Assembly: GCA_016649875.1 (NCBI GenBank)
Contig: JAENWW010000006.1
Span: 1-40,000, forward strand
Source: Coriobacteriia bacterium
GTDB lineage: Bacteria; Actinomycetota; Coriobacteriia; WRKU01; JAENWW01
DNA length: 40,000 bases
Reading direction: 5' to 3'
Below the pieces are notes generated by a model. It had not been told where the DNA came from, searched no databases, and saw nothing but the letters and a program-made list of their open reading frames with translations. This document shows, in pieces, positions 7,404 through 15,621 of this stretch; within the stretch, counting starts at the first letter, position 1, and each line of letters opens with the position of its first letter. Both the position numbers and the translations under genes were made by a program.

Positions 7404-10055
7404 ATGACCGAGATGAACACGCAGTACAATCCCAAGGATATCGAAGGCCCGATTTTCGACTCATGGATGAAGGGTGGGTACTTCAAACAAGATATCGTCG
7501 GAGGAAAAGACCCTTTCGTCGTGGTGATTCCTCCTCCGAATGTCACGGGCGTTTTGCATATGGGTCACGCCCTCAATGATACGATTCAAGATACGATTGT
7601 GCGTCGTCAGCGGATGACGGGACGCCCGACTCTGTGGGTGCTCGGTACCGACCATGCCGGAATCGCCACGCAAAATAAAGTGGAACAGCGCTTGGCGAAG
7701 CAAGGAAAAACCCGATTCGATGTGGGCCGCGAGGCGTTTATCGAGGAGTGCTGGAAGTGGCGCGAGGAGCACGGTTCGACCATCGTCGAGCAGATCAAGC
7801 GCATGGGATGTTCGTGCGATTATTCCGATGAGTGGTTTACGATGAACGAGTCGTATCAAAAGGCGGTTCGCGAGACGTTCGTGAAGTGGTGGAACGACGG
7901 TTATGTGTATCGGGGAAATCGCATCATAAACTGGTGCCCCCGTTGCGGGACGGCACTGGCAGATGATGAAGTCGAGCATGAGGATACCGCCGGGCATCTG
8001 TGGCATATTCGCTATCCTCTCGATAAGCCCATCGGTGACATCACCCATGCGGTCATCGCCACGACGCGACCCGAGACCATGCTGGGCGATGTCGCGATTG
8101 CCGTGCACCCGCAAGACGAGCGGTATGCCGCTCTTGTGGGGACGACGGCGTCCTTGCCGTTGGTCGGACGGAAAATCTCTATCATCGCCGACGAATACGT
8201 CGACCGAGATTTCGGCACTGGTATGGTGAAAATCACTCCTGCGCACGACCCCAACGACTTCGAAGTGGGGGAGCGTCATAATCTCGAGAAAATCAACGTG
8301 ATGACCGCGGATGCCCACATCAACGAGCTCGGTGGCAAGTACGCGGGCATGGAACGCTACGAAGCGCGCGAGGCCATTTTGTCCGACCTTGAGGCCGGTG
8401 GCTATCTTGTGAAGACCGAGGAGCACCAGCATGCGGTGGGACAATGCTATCGCTGCCATACGGTCGTCGAGCCGTGGCTTTCGAACCAGTGGTTCGTCGA
8501 TATCCAAAGGCTCGTGGGACCCGCAATCGATGCGGTCAAAAACGGAGAGGTATCGTTTCATCCGGCCCGTTTTGCCAATACCTATCTCAGCTGGATGGAA
8601 AATATTCGAAACTGGTGTGTTTCACGGCAGCTTTGGTGGGGGCATCGCATACCGGTGTTTTATTGTGATGCATGCGGTGAAACGGTTGCGAGCATTGAAG
8701 ATGTCACCGTTTGCCCGAAGTGTGGAGGAGCAGTCCGCCAAGACGAAGACGTGCTCGATACCTGGTTTTCAAGTCAACTTTGGCCGTTTGCCGTGTTCGG
8801 CTGGCCTGAAAAGTCTGAAAAACTCGACTATTTTTATCCGACGAGTGTTCTCTCGACCGCACGCGACATCATCAATCTATGGGTTTCTCGCATGATCGTC
8901 GCCGGAACCTATTTCATGGACGGGCAAGTTCCCTTCAGCGACGTTATCATCCACCCGACCGTGCTCGACAAGCAGGGACGCCGTATGAGCAAGTCGCTCG
9001 GAAACGGAATAGATCCCATCGAGCTGATAGACTCATACGGCGCCGATGCGATGCGTTTCGGTTTGCTCGTGCAAGTGACCGGTTCGCAGGATATGAAGTT
9101 CGATGCGGAAAAACTCGCCGCGTATCGCAATTTTGCCAATAAAATCTGGAATGCCAGCCGATTCGTACTGATGAATTGCGAAGACTACGTGCCTCAGGCG
9201 CCCGACCCCCAAACCGTCGCAGATCGTTGGATTCTCTCGCGTCTTGCCGAGCTTACGCGCGCGGTGAGCGACGGTATCGACGCGTTCGAATTCGGTGAAG
9301 TCACCCGTTTGCTTTACAATTTCTTTTGGAACGAATTTTGCAACTGGTATATCGAATTCGCAAAAGCGCAGCTTTCCGAGACGGCGGATCGTCGCCGAAG
9401 CACACTGAGTGTGTTGGTGTTCGTGCTCGATAAGGCCCTGCGTTTGCTCCACCCGGAGATGCCGTTCATAACCGAAGAAATTTGGCGCAATCTGCCACTG
9501 CGCGAAGAGGATAAGGCCGAATCGTTGATGATTGCCGCATGGCCGACCGCAAACGAAATGGATGCCTATCGTGAAATGCGTGCTGAAACAGCAATCGAAC
9601 TCGTCAAAGCGGTCGTTTCCAGTGTCCGCTCGGTGCGTGCGCGCTATGGAATCAGCCCACGCGAGTCTTTGGACTGTGTGGTGAATGCGAATGACGAGAA
9701 GGCGGTATCCCTCCTTCTCGACGAGGCGAACCTCATCGAGAAATTGGGCAATATCGCCGACTTGAGTGTCAGTTCGAAGCATCAAAAGCCTGAGCAGGCG
9801 GTAGTCTATGTCGAGCAGGGTCTCGATATCTATATTCCGCTCAAAGGGCTCGTCGATTTGGATGCCGAGTTGAGAAAACTCATCGGTCAGCGAGAGAAGC
9901 TCGTTGTCGATTTGGCTAAATTCGACAAGAAGCTTTCCAACCCCGGTTTCCTCGCAAAAGCCGCACCCGAAATCGTTGCGAAAGACACCGCGAAAGCCGC
10001 CGAGATACGCGAGCAGGTCGCATCGGTGGATGCACAGATTAAAGAGCTCGATTGA
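7404..10055 (+). CDS. valS: Valyl-tRNA synthetase
   Basis: Class I synthetase that charges tRNA-Val and edits misactivated threonine. The 883 residues carry the HIGH-type signature HMGH at 52-55 and RMSKS at 527-531. The large CP1 editing domain is inserted between them. Paired cysteine motifs CPRCG and CDAC/CPKCG suggest zinc-binding knuckles. The C-terminus (about 815-883) is the coiled-coil arm typical of ValRS. ATG 7404 is chosen because an upstream ATG at 7368 lies in the loop of the terminator hairpin; the codon at 7413 is a further option. Only a weak AAGAAAG precedes 7404. The stop overlaps the start of folC. Confidence 0.94.
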   Translation: MTEMNTQYNPKDIEGPIFDSWMKGGYFKQDIVGGKDPFVVVIPPPNVTGVLHMGHALNDTIQDTIVRRQRMTGRPTLWVLGTDHAGIATQNKVEQRLAKQGKTRFDVGREAFIEECWKWREEHGSTIVEQIKRMGCSCDYSDEWFTMNESYQKAVRETFVKWWNDGYVYRGNRIINWCPRCGTALADDEVEHEDTAGHLWHIRYPLDKPIGDITHAVIATTRPETMLGDVAIAVHPQDERYAALVGTTASLPLVGRKISIIADEYVDRDFGTGMVKITPAHDPNDFEVGERHNLEKINVMTADAHINELGGKYAGMERYEAREAILSDLEAGGYLVKTEEHQHAVGQCYRCHTVVEPWLSNQWFVDIQRLVGPAIDAVKNGEVSFHPARFANTYLSWMENIRNWCVSRQLWWGHRIPVFYCDACGETVASIEDVTVCPKCGGAVRQDEDVLDTWFSSQLWPFAVFGWPEKSEKLDYFYPTSVLSTARDIINLWVSRMIVAGTYFMDGQVPFSDVIIHPTVLDKQGRRMSKSLGNGIDPIELIDSYGADAMRFGLLVQVTGSQDMKFDAEKLAAYRNFANKIWNASRFVLMNCEDYVPQAPDPQTVADRWILSRLAELTRAVSDGIDAFEFGEVTRLLYNFFWNEFCNWYIEFAKAQLSETADRRRSTLSVLVFVLDKALRLLHPEMPFITEEIWRNLPLREEDKAESLMIAAWPTANEMDAYREMRAETAIELVKAVVSSVRSVRARYGISPRESLDCVVNANDEKAVSLLLDEANLIEKLGNIADLSVSSKHQKPEQAVVYVEQGLDIYIPLKGLVDLDAELRKLIGQREKLVVDLAKFDKKLSNPGFLAKAAPEIVAKDTAKAAEIREQVASVDAQIKELD

Positions 10056-11398
10056 GAGCAGTGGAATACGGTAACGACATATATACGTATGAAGAAGCGC
10101 TCGCCGAGTTGAGGCGGGCGCTTACCTTCGGAATCAATCCCTCGCTTGAGCGCTTGCAACTCCTTGCACAAGAGCTCGGATCCCCTCAGGCGGCATTTGT
10201 GCCTTTGCAAATCACTGGAACCAATGGGAAAACCTCGACGGTTCGGCTCATCGATGCTTTTTTGCGCGCGTCGGGTGTGCGAAGCGCATTTTATACCAGC
10301 CCCGAACTCATCGATGACACCGAGCGCATCGTCATCGGTGGAAAACCGATCTCTGAAAAAGACTTCGCCGCCGGCCTCAATGAGGTGCTTGCGGCTCGCG
10401 CTCGCCTTGAAGAAAAGGGAAAGGACGATATCGCCCAAATAACGCAGTTCGAGCTCTTGACCGCTCTGGCATTCGTGGCTTTTCGCAACGCCCGAGTGGA
10501 TTTCGGCGTTCTCGAAGTCGGTCTCGGCGGGCGATGGGACGCGACGAGCGTCGTCGATCCGTCCGTGGCGGTGATTACCGGCATAGGGCTCGATCATATG
10601 AAGATACTCGGGGACACGCGAGAAGAGATTGCCGCAGATAAGGCGATGATCATCAAACCCGGCTGTACGCCGGTGCTCGGCGCCGGCTTCGATGACGTTC
10701 TTCCGATATTTTTGGATAGGTGTGTAGATCTCGGCCTTCATCCGCGCTTGGTTCGCAGAGGCGATGAGTCCACAGATGTTGCCGAAGAACTGACTACGCG
10801 TATGTATACCGAATCGGTTGAGAGGAATGTGGAATCGCTTCTCAAGACGACTTTTTCGGTCAAGACCCCGCATTCGTTTTATGGGAGGCTAACCATAAAC
10901 GCTCCCGAATATCAGGCCCGAAATGCCGCGGTCGCCCTCACCGCCGCTGAAGCCGCGCTCGGCCGGGCGCTCGACGAGAGCGATGTACGGCGTGCGCTTG
11001 ACGACGTGACGTTTCCTGCACGTTTCGAAGTGCTGCGCACAAGCCCCTACTTGATTTTCGATGGTGGTCATAATCCGCAGGCCGCGACGTATTTGGCGCA
11101 AAGTCTCGCGCTTGCCGGCGTGAGGCCGATAGTTGCGTTCGGTGCTTTCGCCGACAAGGACGTCGAAGGAATCGTGAAGGCGCTCCTCCCGTCGGTCGCA
11201 GGTTTTATCGCGCTGGATACGAACAATCCGCGCGCAATGGGAGCAGTCGAGTTGGCCGGGCGCATCGAGTCGATTACGGATTCTTCGGTGCTCGGTGTTT
11301 TGAAGAACCCCACTCTTGAAGACATACTGCAGATTTCAAGAGACGCACCCCTTGTCATTACAGGGAGCCTCAGCCTCTATATTCTGCTAAAATCATAG
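10052..11398 (+). CDS. folC: Folylpolyglutamate synthase / dihydrofolate synthase
   Basis: Mur-ligase-family enzyme that adds glutamate to dihydropteroate or folates using ATP. The P-loop GTNGKTST begins at residue 56. GLGGRWDATSVVDP and GLDHMKILGDT are the usual central motifs, and FDGGHNPQA starts the C-terminal domain. The length of about 448 residues is normal. The start is uncertain: TTG at 10052 overlaps the valS stop, while GTG at 10061 would shorten the protein by three residues. Either way it is coupled to valS, an arrangement common in Gram-positive genomes. Confidence 0.92.
   Translation: MRAVEYGNDIYTYEEALAELRRALTFGINPSLERLQLLAQELGSPQAAFVPLQITGTNGKTSTVRLIDAFLRASGVRSAFYTSPELIDDTERIVIGGKPISEKDFAAGLNEVLAARARLEEKGKDDIAQITQFELLTALAFVAFRNARVDFGVLEVGLGGRWDATSVVDPSVAVITGIGLDHMKILGDTREEIAADKAMIIKPGCTPVLGAGFDDVLPIFLDRCVDLGLHPRLVRRGDESTDVAEELTTRMYTESVERNVESLLKTTFSVKTPHSFYGRLTINAPEYQARNAAVALTAAEAALGRALDESDVRRALDDVTFPARFEVLRTSPYLIFDGGHNPQAATYLAQSLALAGVRPIVAFGAFADKDVEGIVKALLPSVAGFIALDTNNPRAMGAVELAGRIESITDSSVLGVLKNPTLEDILQISRDAPLVITGSLSLYILLKS
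11385..11393 (+). promoter_or_regulatory. Possible extended -10 promoter for the zinc-ribbon gene
   Basis: TGCTAAAAT, the same nine bases as upstream of valS, ends five bases before the folC stop. A transcript would start near 11400 and serve the gene at 11433. No clear -35 is seen. Confidence 0.4.
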
Positions 11399-11432
11399 AG
11401 TATCAACGACATCTGACGAATACGAGGAAGCT

Positions 11433-11936
11433 ATGTCTGAATTGCTTTCACCCATATTGAATAGTTCATCTTTTCAGGTCGTGTCAATGATTACGGGCGT
11501 TCTCAGTCTCTTTTTTACGTGTATATTTCTCTTTTGGGTGTTTCGTGACGCGCAAAAGAGAGGATGGCATCCGGCGCTTGTCACCGGCTTTTCTGCAACC
11601 GCCGCAATCGTTGCGGCGGTGTCGGGCAGCACACTTCCGACATACGGATTTGCACCGACCGGGCTGTTTACTCTCGTGGCCGTGCTTGTGTGCTACATAT
11701 TTTATCTCGCCGTTCGTCCTCCTGAATTTCTTCAAGATGCGCGAGAGCGCAAACTCAGCATTTTACTTTTGGATGTGGAACTTGAAAACGATGCGTGCCC
11801 GCATTGCCACGCAGGAATCGAACCGGATTTTTTGGTATGCCCGGCTTGCGGAAAGACTTTGCGAACACCGTGCGAGCATTGCGGTCGGCCGGTGAAGATG
11901 AAGTGGAAGATTTGTCCCTACTGCAAAGCGCATTAA
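11433..11936 (+). CDS. Membrane protein with C-terminal double zinc ribbon, function unknown
   Basis: The 167-residue protein has hydrophobic segments at about 15-37, 45-65 and 72-93, so probably three membrane helices. A hydrophilic C-terminal domain follows with four Cys-x-x-Cys knuckles (CPHC, CPAC, CEHC, CPYC), arranged as two zinc ribbons. The DAQKRG loop after the first helix is basic. The start ATG 11433 has GAGGAAG nearby. It sits alone between folC and thrS and has its own possible promoter. Proteins of this build are widespread and mostly uncharacterised; regulation or assembly at the membrane is possible, but nothing here proves a role. Confidence 0.85.
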   Translation: MSELLSPILNSSSFQVVSMITGVLSLFFTCIFLFWVFRDAQKRGWHPALVTGFSATAAIVAAVSGSTLPTYGFAPTGLFTLVAVLVCYIFYLAVRPPEFLQDARERKLSILLLDVELENDACPHCHAGIEPDFLVCPACGKTLRTPCEHCGRPVKMKWKICPYCKAH

Positions 11937-11970
11937 AATATAGTTCATCTAAGGAGAATGGTCTGCCGTT

Positions 11971-13884
11971 ATGATTAAAATTTCACTTCCGGATAACTCG
12001 GTAAAAGAGCTCGAAACAGGTGCTTCGGTGCACGATGTCGCCGCGGCGATAGGTGCTCGTTTGGCCGCCGCCGCACTTGCGGGTAAAGTCAACGGGGCAC
12101 TCGTCGACACGTCCACGGTGGTGAACGACGGTGATGCGGTGGAGATAATCACCGAAAAAAGCCCTGAGGCACTCGATCTTTTGCGCCACTCGACGACACA
12201 CCTCATGGCCGAGGCAGTGGCCGATCTCTATCCGGGGACTAAATTCGGTATAGGTCCGTCAATCGAAGACGGTTTTTACTATGACTTTGAGACGGACCAT
12301 GCGTTTTCTCCGCAAGACCTCGAGGTAATCGAGAAACGTATGCATGAGCTTGCAAAGGATGCCAAACATTTCGAACGCAGTGTGGTTTCGCGTAACGAAG
12401 CTCTCAAAGATTTCGCCGGGCAAGAATATAAACAAGAGTTGATATCCGAACTTTCGGAAGGCGAGCCCATCTCGGTGTACTCCAACGGAGTGTTTGCCGA
12501 TCTCTGCCGTGGTCCCCATGTGCCGAATGCATCTTTCATCAAGGCATTCAAACTCATGAAAGTCGCCGGCGCTTATTGGCGGGGCAGCTCGGATCGCCCC
12601 ATGTTGCAACGTATTTACGGTACCGCATGGTTCAATCAAAAAGATCTCGAAGCCTATACCACGCGTCTGGAGGAAGCCGAGCGTCGTGACCATCGCAAGC
12701 TCGGTAAGCAACTCGACCTCTTCAGTTTTCCCGAGATTGCAGGTCCCGGATTGCCGGTCTACCATCCCAAAGGGGCACGTACGCTGCGTCTTTTGCAGGA
12801 CTGGCTCCGCGCGACGCTTTACAAACGTGGATACGAAGAGGTGATCACGCCGCACATCTACAAATCCGAAGTCTGGAAGATCTCGGGGCACTATGATAAC
12901 TACAAGGATGACATGTACTTCTTCAATGTGAACGAGGGCGAAGGGCGTGTCAGCGAATACGGCGTGAAGCCGATGAACTGTCCCGGTCACATGATGATTT
13001 ACGGCGCGAACATCCATAGCTATCGCGAACTGCCCATGCGGCTCTTCGAATTCGGCACGGTGTATCGCCACGAGCTTTCCGGCGTCGTGCACGGTCTTAT
13101 GCGTGCTCGCGGTTTCACTCAAGACGATGCTCACATATTCTGCCGTCCTGATCAGGTGCCTGAAGAGGTGAACCGGATTCTCGACCTCGTCGACTACGTC
13201 ATGGGAGTCTTCGGGTTCGAGTACAGCGCGGAAGTCTCGACTCGTCCGGAGAAGTCGATCGGCGACGACGCGATGTGGGAAGTGACGACGAATGTGCTCA
13301 AAGACACGCTCGATAAGCGCGGCGTCGAGTACGAGGTCAACGAAGGCGACGGAGCATTCTACGGTCCGAAGATCGACATCAAGCTTCGCGACGCAATCGG
13401 ACGTACGTGGCAGTGCTCGACAATCCAGTTCGATGCATTCCTTCCCGAGCGTTTCGAGCTCGAGTACCGGACGGCCGAAAACACCACTGCGCGCCCCGTC
13501 ATGCTTCACCGCACCATCCTCGGCTCGATGGAGCGTTTCTTCGGCATCTTGATCGAGCACTATGCGGGAGCATTCCCCACATGGTTGGCGCCTGTGCAGG
13601 CAGAAATAATCCCCATCAGCGACGACCAGATTCCTTATGCTCGTGAAGTTGCAGATAAGCTCGCCGATGCAGGTGTCCGTGTCGAAATCGACGACTCCAA
13701 TGAGCGGATGAATGCGAAAATCGCACGAGCCCAGGTACAAAAAGTTCCCTACATGGTGGTTCTCGGCAAGAAAGAAGCGGAGAGCGGAGATATTTCGGTG
13801 CGACATCGTAGCGAAGGTGATCTCGGAGCATGTAAAATCTCTGTGCTTGCCGATAGGATAAAAAAGGAAATTCCTCTAGTGTAA
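11971..13884 (+). CDS. thrS: Threonyl-tRNA synthetase
   Basis: Class II synthetase charging tRNA-Thr. The 637 residues start with a TGS domain (MIKISLPDNSVKELETG) and continue with the SAD editing domain around 65-225. The catalytic core has zinc ligands Cys337 (MNCPGH), His388 (DDAHIF) and His513 (MLHRT), and the anticodon-binding domain starts near 540. The only fitting start is ATG 11971, yet the nearest strong Shine-Dalgarno, AAGGAG at 11951-11956, is 14 bases away, unusually far. An out-of-frame ATG at 11958 sits one base after it. No T-box precedes the gene, although thrS is often T-box controlled in related phyla. Confidence 0.95.
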   Translation: MIKISLPDNSVKELETGASVHDVAAAIGARLAAAALAGKVNGALVDTSTVVNDGDAVEIITEKSPEALDLLRHSTTHLMAEAVADLYPGTKFGIGPSIEDGFYYDFETDHAFSPQDLEVIEKRMHELAKDAKHFERSVVSRNEALKDFAGQEYKQELISELSEGEPISVYSNGVFADLCRGPHVPNASFIKAFKLMKVAGAYWRGSSDRPMLQRIYGTAWFNQKDLEAYTTRLEEAERRDHRKLGKQLDLFSFPEIAGPGLPVYHPKGARTLRLLQDWLRATLYKRGYEEVITPHIYKSEVWKISGHYDNYKDDMYFFNVNEGEGRVSEYGVKPMNCPGHMMIYGANIHSYRELPMRLFEFGTVYRHELSGVVHGLMRARGFTQDDAHIFCRPDQVPEEVNRILDLVDYVMGVFGFEYSAEVSTRPEKSIGDDAMWEVTTNVLKDTLDKRGVEYEVNEGDGAFYGPKIDIKLRDAIGRTWQCSTIQFDAFLPERFELEYRTAENTTARPVMLHRTILGSMERFFGILIEHYAGAFPTWLAPVQAEIIPISDDQIPYAREVADKLADAGVRVEIDDSNERMNAKIARAQVQKVPYMVVLGKKEAESGDISVRHRSEGDLGACKISVLADRIKKEIPLV

Positions 13885-13902
13885 TTAATCGGTAGAAAGT
13901 GA

Positions 13903-13930
13903 TTTACATATCCTGTTTTTTTGGTAGAAT
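13903..13930 (+). promoter_or_regulatory. Promoter P1 downstream of thrS
   Basis: TTTACA (13903-13908), a 16-base spacer and TAGAAT (13925-13930) form a good sigma-A type promoter. A start is expected near 13937, only about 36 bases before the strong terminator at 13973. Confidence 0.6.
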
Positions 13931-13972
13931 GAATGTAAGATTTTTCGGGGGATCGGTATCAACAGACGGTGA

Positions 13973-14002
13973 GGGGCTCCGGAATCGGAGCTCCTTCCAT
14001 TT
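13973..14002 (+). terminator. Strong terminator after thrS, or attenuator of P1 transcripts
   Basis: GGGGCTCCG (13973-13981) pairs with CGGAGCTCC (13986-13994) around a GAAT tetraloop, with one G-U pair, and is followed by TTCC and eight T residues. It ends thrS transcription. It also terminates RNA from P1, leaving a short RNA of roughly 65 nt. Confidence 0.88.
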
Positions 14003-14031
14003 TTTTTGGAAGACTTTACGTTTCGGCTTCC

Positions 14032-14060
14032 TTGCAAAGCAAAACGGAGCCTGCTATACT
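14032..14060 (+). promoter_or_regulatory. Promoter P2 of the infC-rpmI-rplT operon
   Basis: TTGCAA (14032-14037), 17 bases, then TATACT (14055-14060) with an extended TGC before it: a near-consensus promoter. The start is expected near 14067, giving a leader of about 240 nt before infC. Confidence 0.75.
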
Positions 14061-14066
14061 TTCTAT

Positions 14067-14308
14067 TCGCGTGTTTACACGTAAAGCGAACAACCGCACT
14101 ATCGCTGGTGCTGTTGTTCCGCCCTCCGGCTTTAAAATTATTAAATGCTTGCGGGTCGACACATAGTCACAATACGTTACGATTGTTTTGTATTGTGCTC
14201 GGATGACTTTTTGTTTCCCGTCGGCCTCACACATTTCGGGCTGATGGGATTGTTAATTTTTCAGGGTCGATATGTAAGTGCGACCCGCAAAGCACCATGG
14301 AGGTGACA
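14067..14308 (+). promoter_or_regulatory. Structured infC leader with competing helices, candidate autoregulatory element
   Basis: Several pairings are perfect or nearly so. GAACAAC/GTTGTTC (14088-14094, 14113-14119) has an inner GCAC/GTGC. A 10-bp long-range helix joins TTGCGGGTCG (14149-14158) to CGACCCGCAA (14281-14290). Inside it lie CACAATAC/GTATTGTG (14168-14175, 14190-14197) and a 10-bp stem CCCGTCGGCC/GGCTGATGGG (14217-14226, 14239-14248). A second GGGTCG at 14264-14269 can pair locally with CGACCC at 14281-14286, which excludes the long-range helix. CCTCC at 14123-14127 could mask the Shine-Dalgarno GGAGG at 14299-14303. Known infC operons are controlled by IF3 or L20 acting on the leader. 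I infer a similar switch here but do not recognise a named RNA family. Confidence 0.55.
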
Positions 14309-14851
14309 ATTATAAGCAGCGAACATCGTGTCAACGAGGAGATCCGCTCGAGTAGATGCAGACTCATCAGCAATGAGGGCGACCAGATGGGTATTTTTGC
14401 CGTAGTCGACGCTCAACGTATTGTCGATGAACAAGGGTATGATCTTGTCGAGATCGCCTCGAATGCCGACCCGATAGTATGCAAAATCATGGATTACGGC
14501 AAATTCAAGTATGAATTGGAAATAAAAGAGAAGCAGGCTCGTAAGAATCAAATCAGGGTCGACATCAAAGAAATGAAGTTTCGGCCCAAAGTCGATAGGC
14601 ATGATTACGAGACGAAGAAAAATCATATTCTGAGATTTCTGGAAAGCGGCTCGAAAGTCAAAGTGACCATCATGTTTCGCGGCCGAGAAATGTCACGACC
14701 GGAGATGGGACTCAACATCCTCGAGCAGTTGGCCAATGAGCTCGAAGGATTGGCAATTATCGAGAACCAACCGAAGCTCGAAGGTCGAAACATGCACATG
14801 TTGATTTCGCCTCTTAAGAAAAAAGAGGTTAAAGATAGTAAGGACGAATAA
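14309..14851 (+). CDS. infC: Translation initiation factor IF-3 (probable AUU start)
   Basis: IF-3 binds the 30S subunit, checks initiator tRNA and start codon, and prevents premature subunit joining. The protein begins [14 protein letters not shown], the usual IF-3 N-terminus. It then has the N-domain, a lysine-rich linker (KEKQARKNQ) and the C-domain [20 protein letters not shown]. The Shine-Dalgarno GGAGGTGA (14299-14306) is ideally spaced for ATT at 14309, and overlaps the only upstream in-frame ATG (14297), which itself lacks a binding site. AUU starts are well known in infC, where IF-3 discriminates against them and so represses its own synthesis. With this start the protein has 180 residues; from 14297 it would have 184. 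Confidence 0.93.
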   Translation: MISSEHRVNEEIRSSRCRLISNEGDQMGIFAVVDAQRIVDEQGYDLVEIASNADPIVCKIMDYGKFKYELEIKEKQARKNQIRVDIKEMKFRPKVDRHDYETKKNHILRFLESGSKVKVTIMFRGREMSRPEMGLNILEQLANELEGLAIIENQPKLEGRNMHMLISPLKKKEVKDSKDE

Positions 14852-14862
14852 GGAGATTACGT

Positions 14863-15060
14863 ATGCCAAAGATGAAAACTCATAAGGGTGCAGCTAAGCG
14901 CTTTCGTGTGACGGGCACAGGCAAGGTTATGCGGGGCAAGGCGTATAGCAGTCACATTCTCACCAAGAAGTCGCCGAAGCGTAAGCGCAACTTCCGTCAG
15001 GATGGTCTCGTGTCCGCTGCCGACACCAGTATGGTACTCAAGAAGCTGGGGCGCGGTTAA
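14863..15060 (+). CDS. rpmI: 50S ribosomal protein L35
   Basis: A 65-residue, very basic protein beginning [13 protein letters not shown], the L35 signature, with [12 protein letters not shown] in the middle. The start ATG 14863 has AAGGAGA just upstream, overlapping the infC stop region. The infC-rpmI-rplT order is conserved across bacteria. Confidence 0.97.
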   Translation: MPKMKTHKGAAKRFRVTGTGKVMRGKAYSSHILTKKSPKRKRNFRQDGLVSAADTSMVLKKLGRG

Positions 15061-15096
15061 CCGCACCGCTTTACTTAAGAAGGAGTGAATGATTAA

Positions 15097-15453
15097 ATGC
15101 CACGTGTAAAACGAGCGGTTAACGCACATAAGAAGCGCCGCACAATGTTGACTCGCGCGAAGGGATATTACGGCGCGAAGAGCCGTACCTATCGTGCAGC
15201 GAAAGAGCAAGTACAGCATTCGATGCAGTATACCTACCGAGATCGCCGTAATAAGAAGCGCGAGATTCGTCGCCTTTGGATTACACGTATCAATGCAGGT
15301 GCACGCTTGAACGATATGTCGTATTCTCAGTTCATAAACGGGCTCAAGAAAGCCGATATCACGCTCGATCGTAAGATCCTTTCCGATATGGCTATCAACG
15401 ATTCCGCATCATTTACCAAGCTCATCGAGGCCGCGAAGGCAGCGCTTGCGTAG
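15097..15453 (+). CDS. rplT: 50S ribosomal protein L20
   Basis: The 118-residue protein begins [17 protein letters not shown] and includes [17 protein letters not shown] and [12 protein letters not shown], all diagnostic of L20. It nucleates early 50S assembly on 23S rRNA. In several bacteria L20 also binds the leader of its own operon to repress it, which makes it a candidate ligand for the leader at 14067-14308. AAGGAG at 15080-15085 supports the ATG at 15097. A terminator follows 30 bases after the stop. Confidence 0.97.
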   Translation: MPRVKRAVNAHKKRRTMLTRAKGYYGAKSRTYRAAKEQVQHSMQYTYRDRRNKKREIRRLWITRINAGARLNDMSYSQFINGLKKADITLDRKILSDMAINDSASFTKLIEAAKAALA

Positions 15454-15483
15454 AGTTCGACGGTAAGAGAACTATTGAAATCC

Positions 15484-15509
15484 ACCTCCCTTTATCAGGG
15501 AGGTTTTTT
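15484..15509 (+). terminator. Terminator of the infC operon
   Basis: ACCTCCC and GGGAGGT pair around a short loop, and a run of T residues follows. Placement 30 bases after rplT is typical. Confidence 0.9.
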
Positions 15510-15535
15510 CATATCTCATCGCACTGACCTATAAT
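15507..15535 (+). promoter_or_regulatory. Possible promoter of the hydrolase-glpK operon
   Basis: A perfect TATAAT stands at 15530-15535. The -35 position at 17 bases (TTTCAT) is weak and lies at the end of the preceding terminator. It is about 87 bases upstream of the hydrolase start. Confidence 0.4.
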
Positions 15536-15621
15536 GTGTGGGTGCGCAGGTGACACGATTCTTTCGTTTCCGCTGCGTGAGGATAAAATTTTTCGGTACG
15601 CGGATTCTTTGAGGTGAAACG

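Noticed and set aside
11958-11978. Six-codon upstream frame MVCRYD overlapping the thrS start
   Set aside because: Its ATG is one base from the Shine-Dalgarno, too close for normal initiation. The odd 14-base spacing to thrS remains and is noted in that entry.
12259-13806. 515-codon open frame on the minus strand
   Set aside because: It lies wholly antisense to thrS, whose motifs are certain. Long antisense frames arise from codon bias here, and this one has no family features.
14217-14260. Stem CCCGTCGGCC/GGCTGATGGG as an intrinsic terminator
   Set aside because: The T-rich run begins too far from the stem and is interrupted, so I treat it as part of the leader fold, although attenuation there cannot be excluded.
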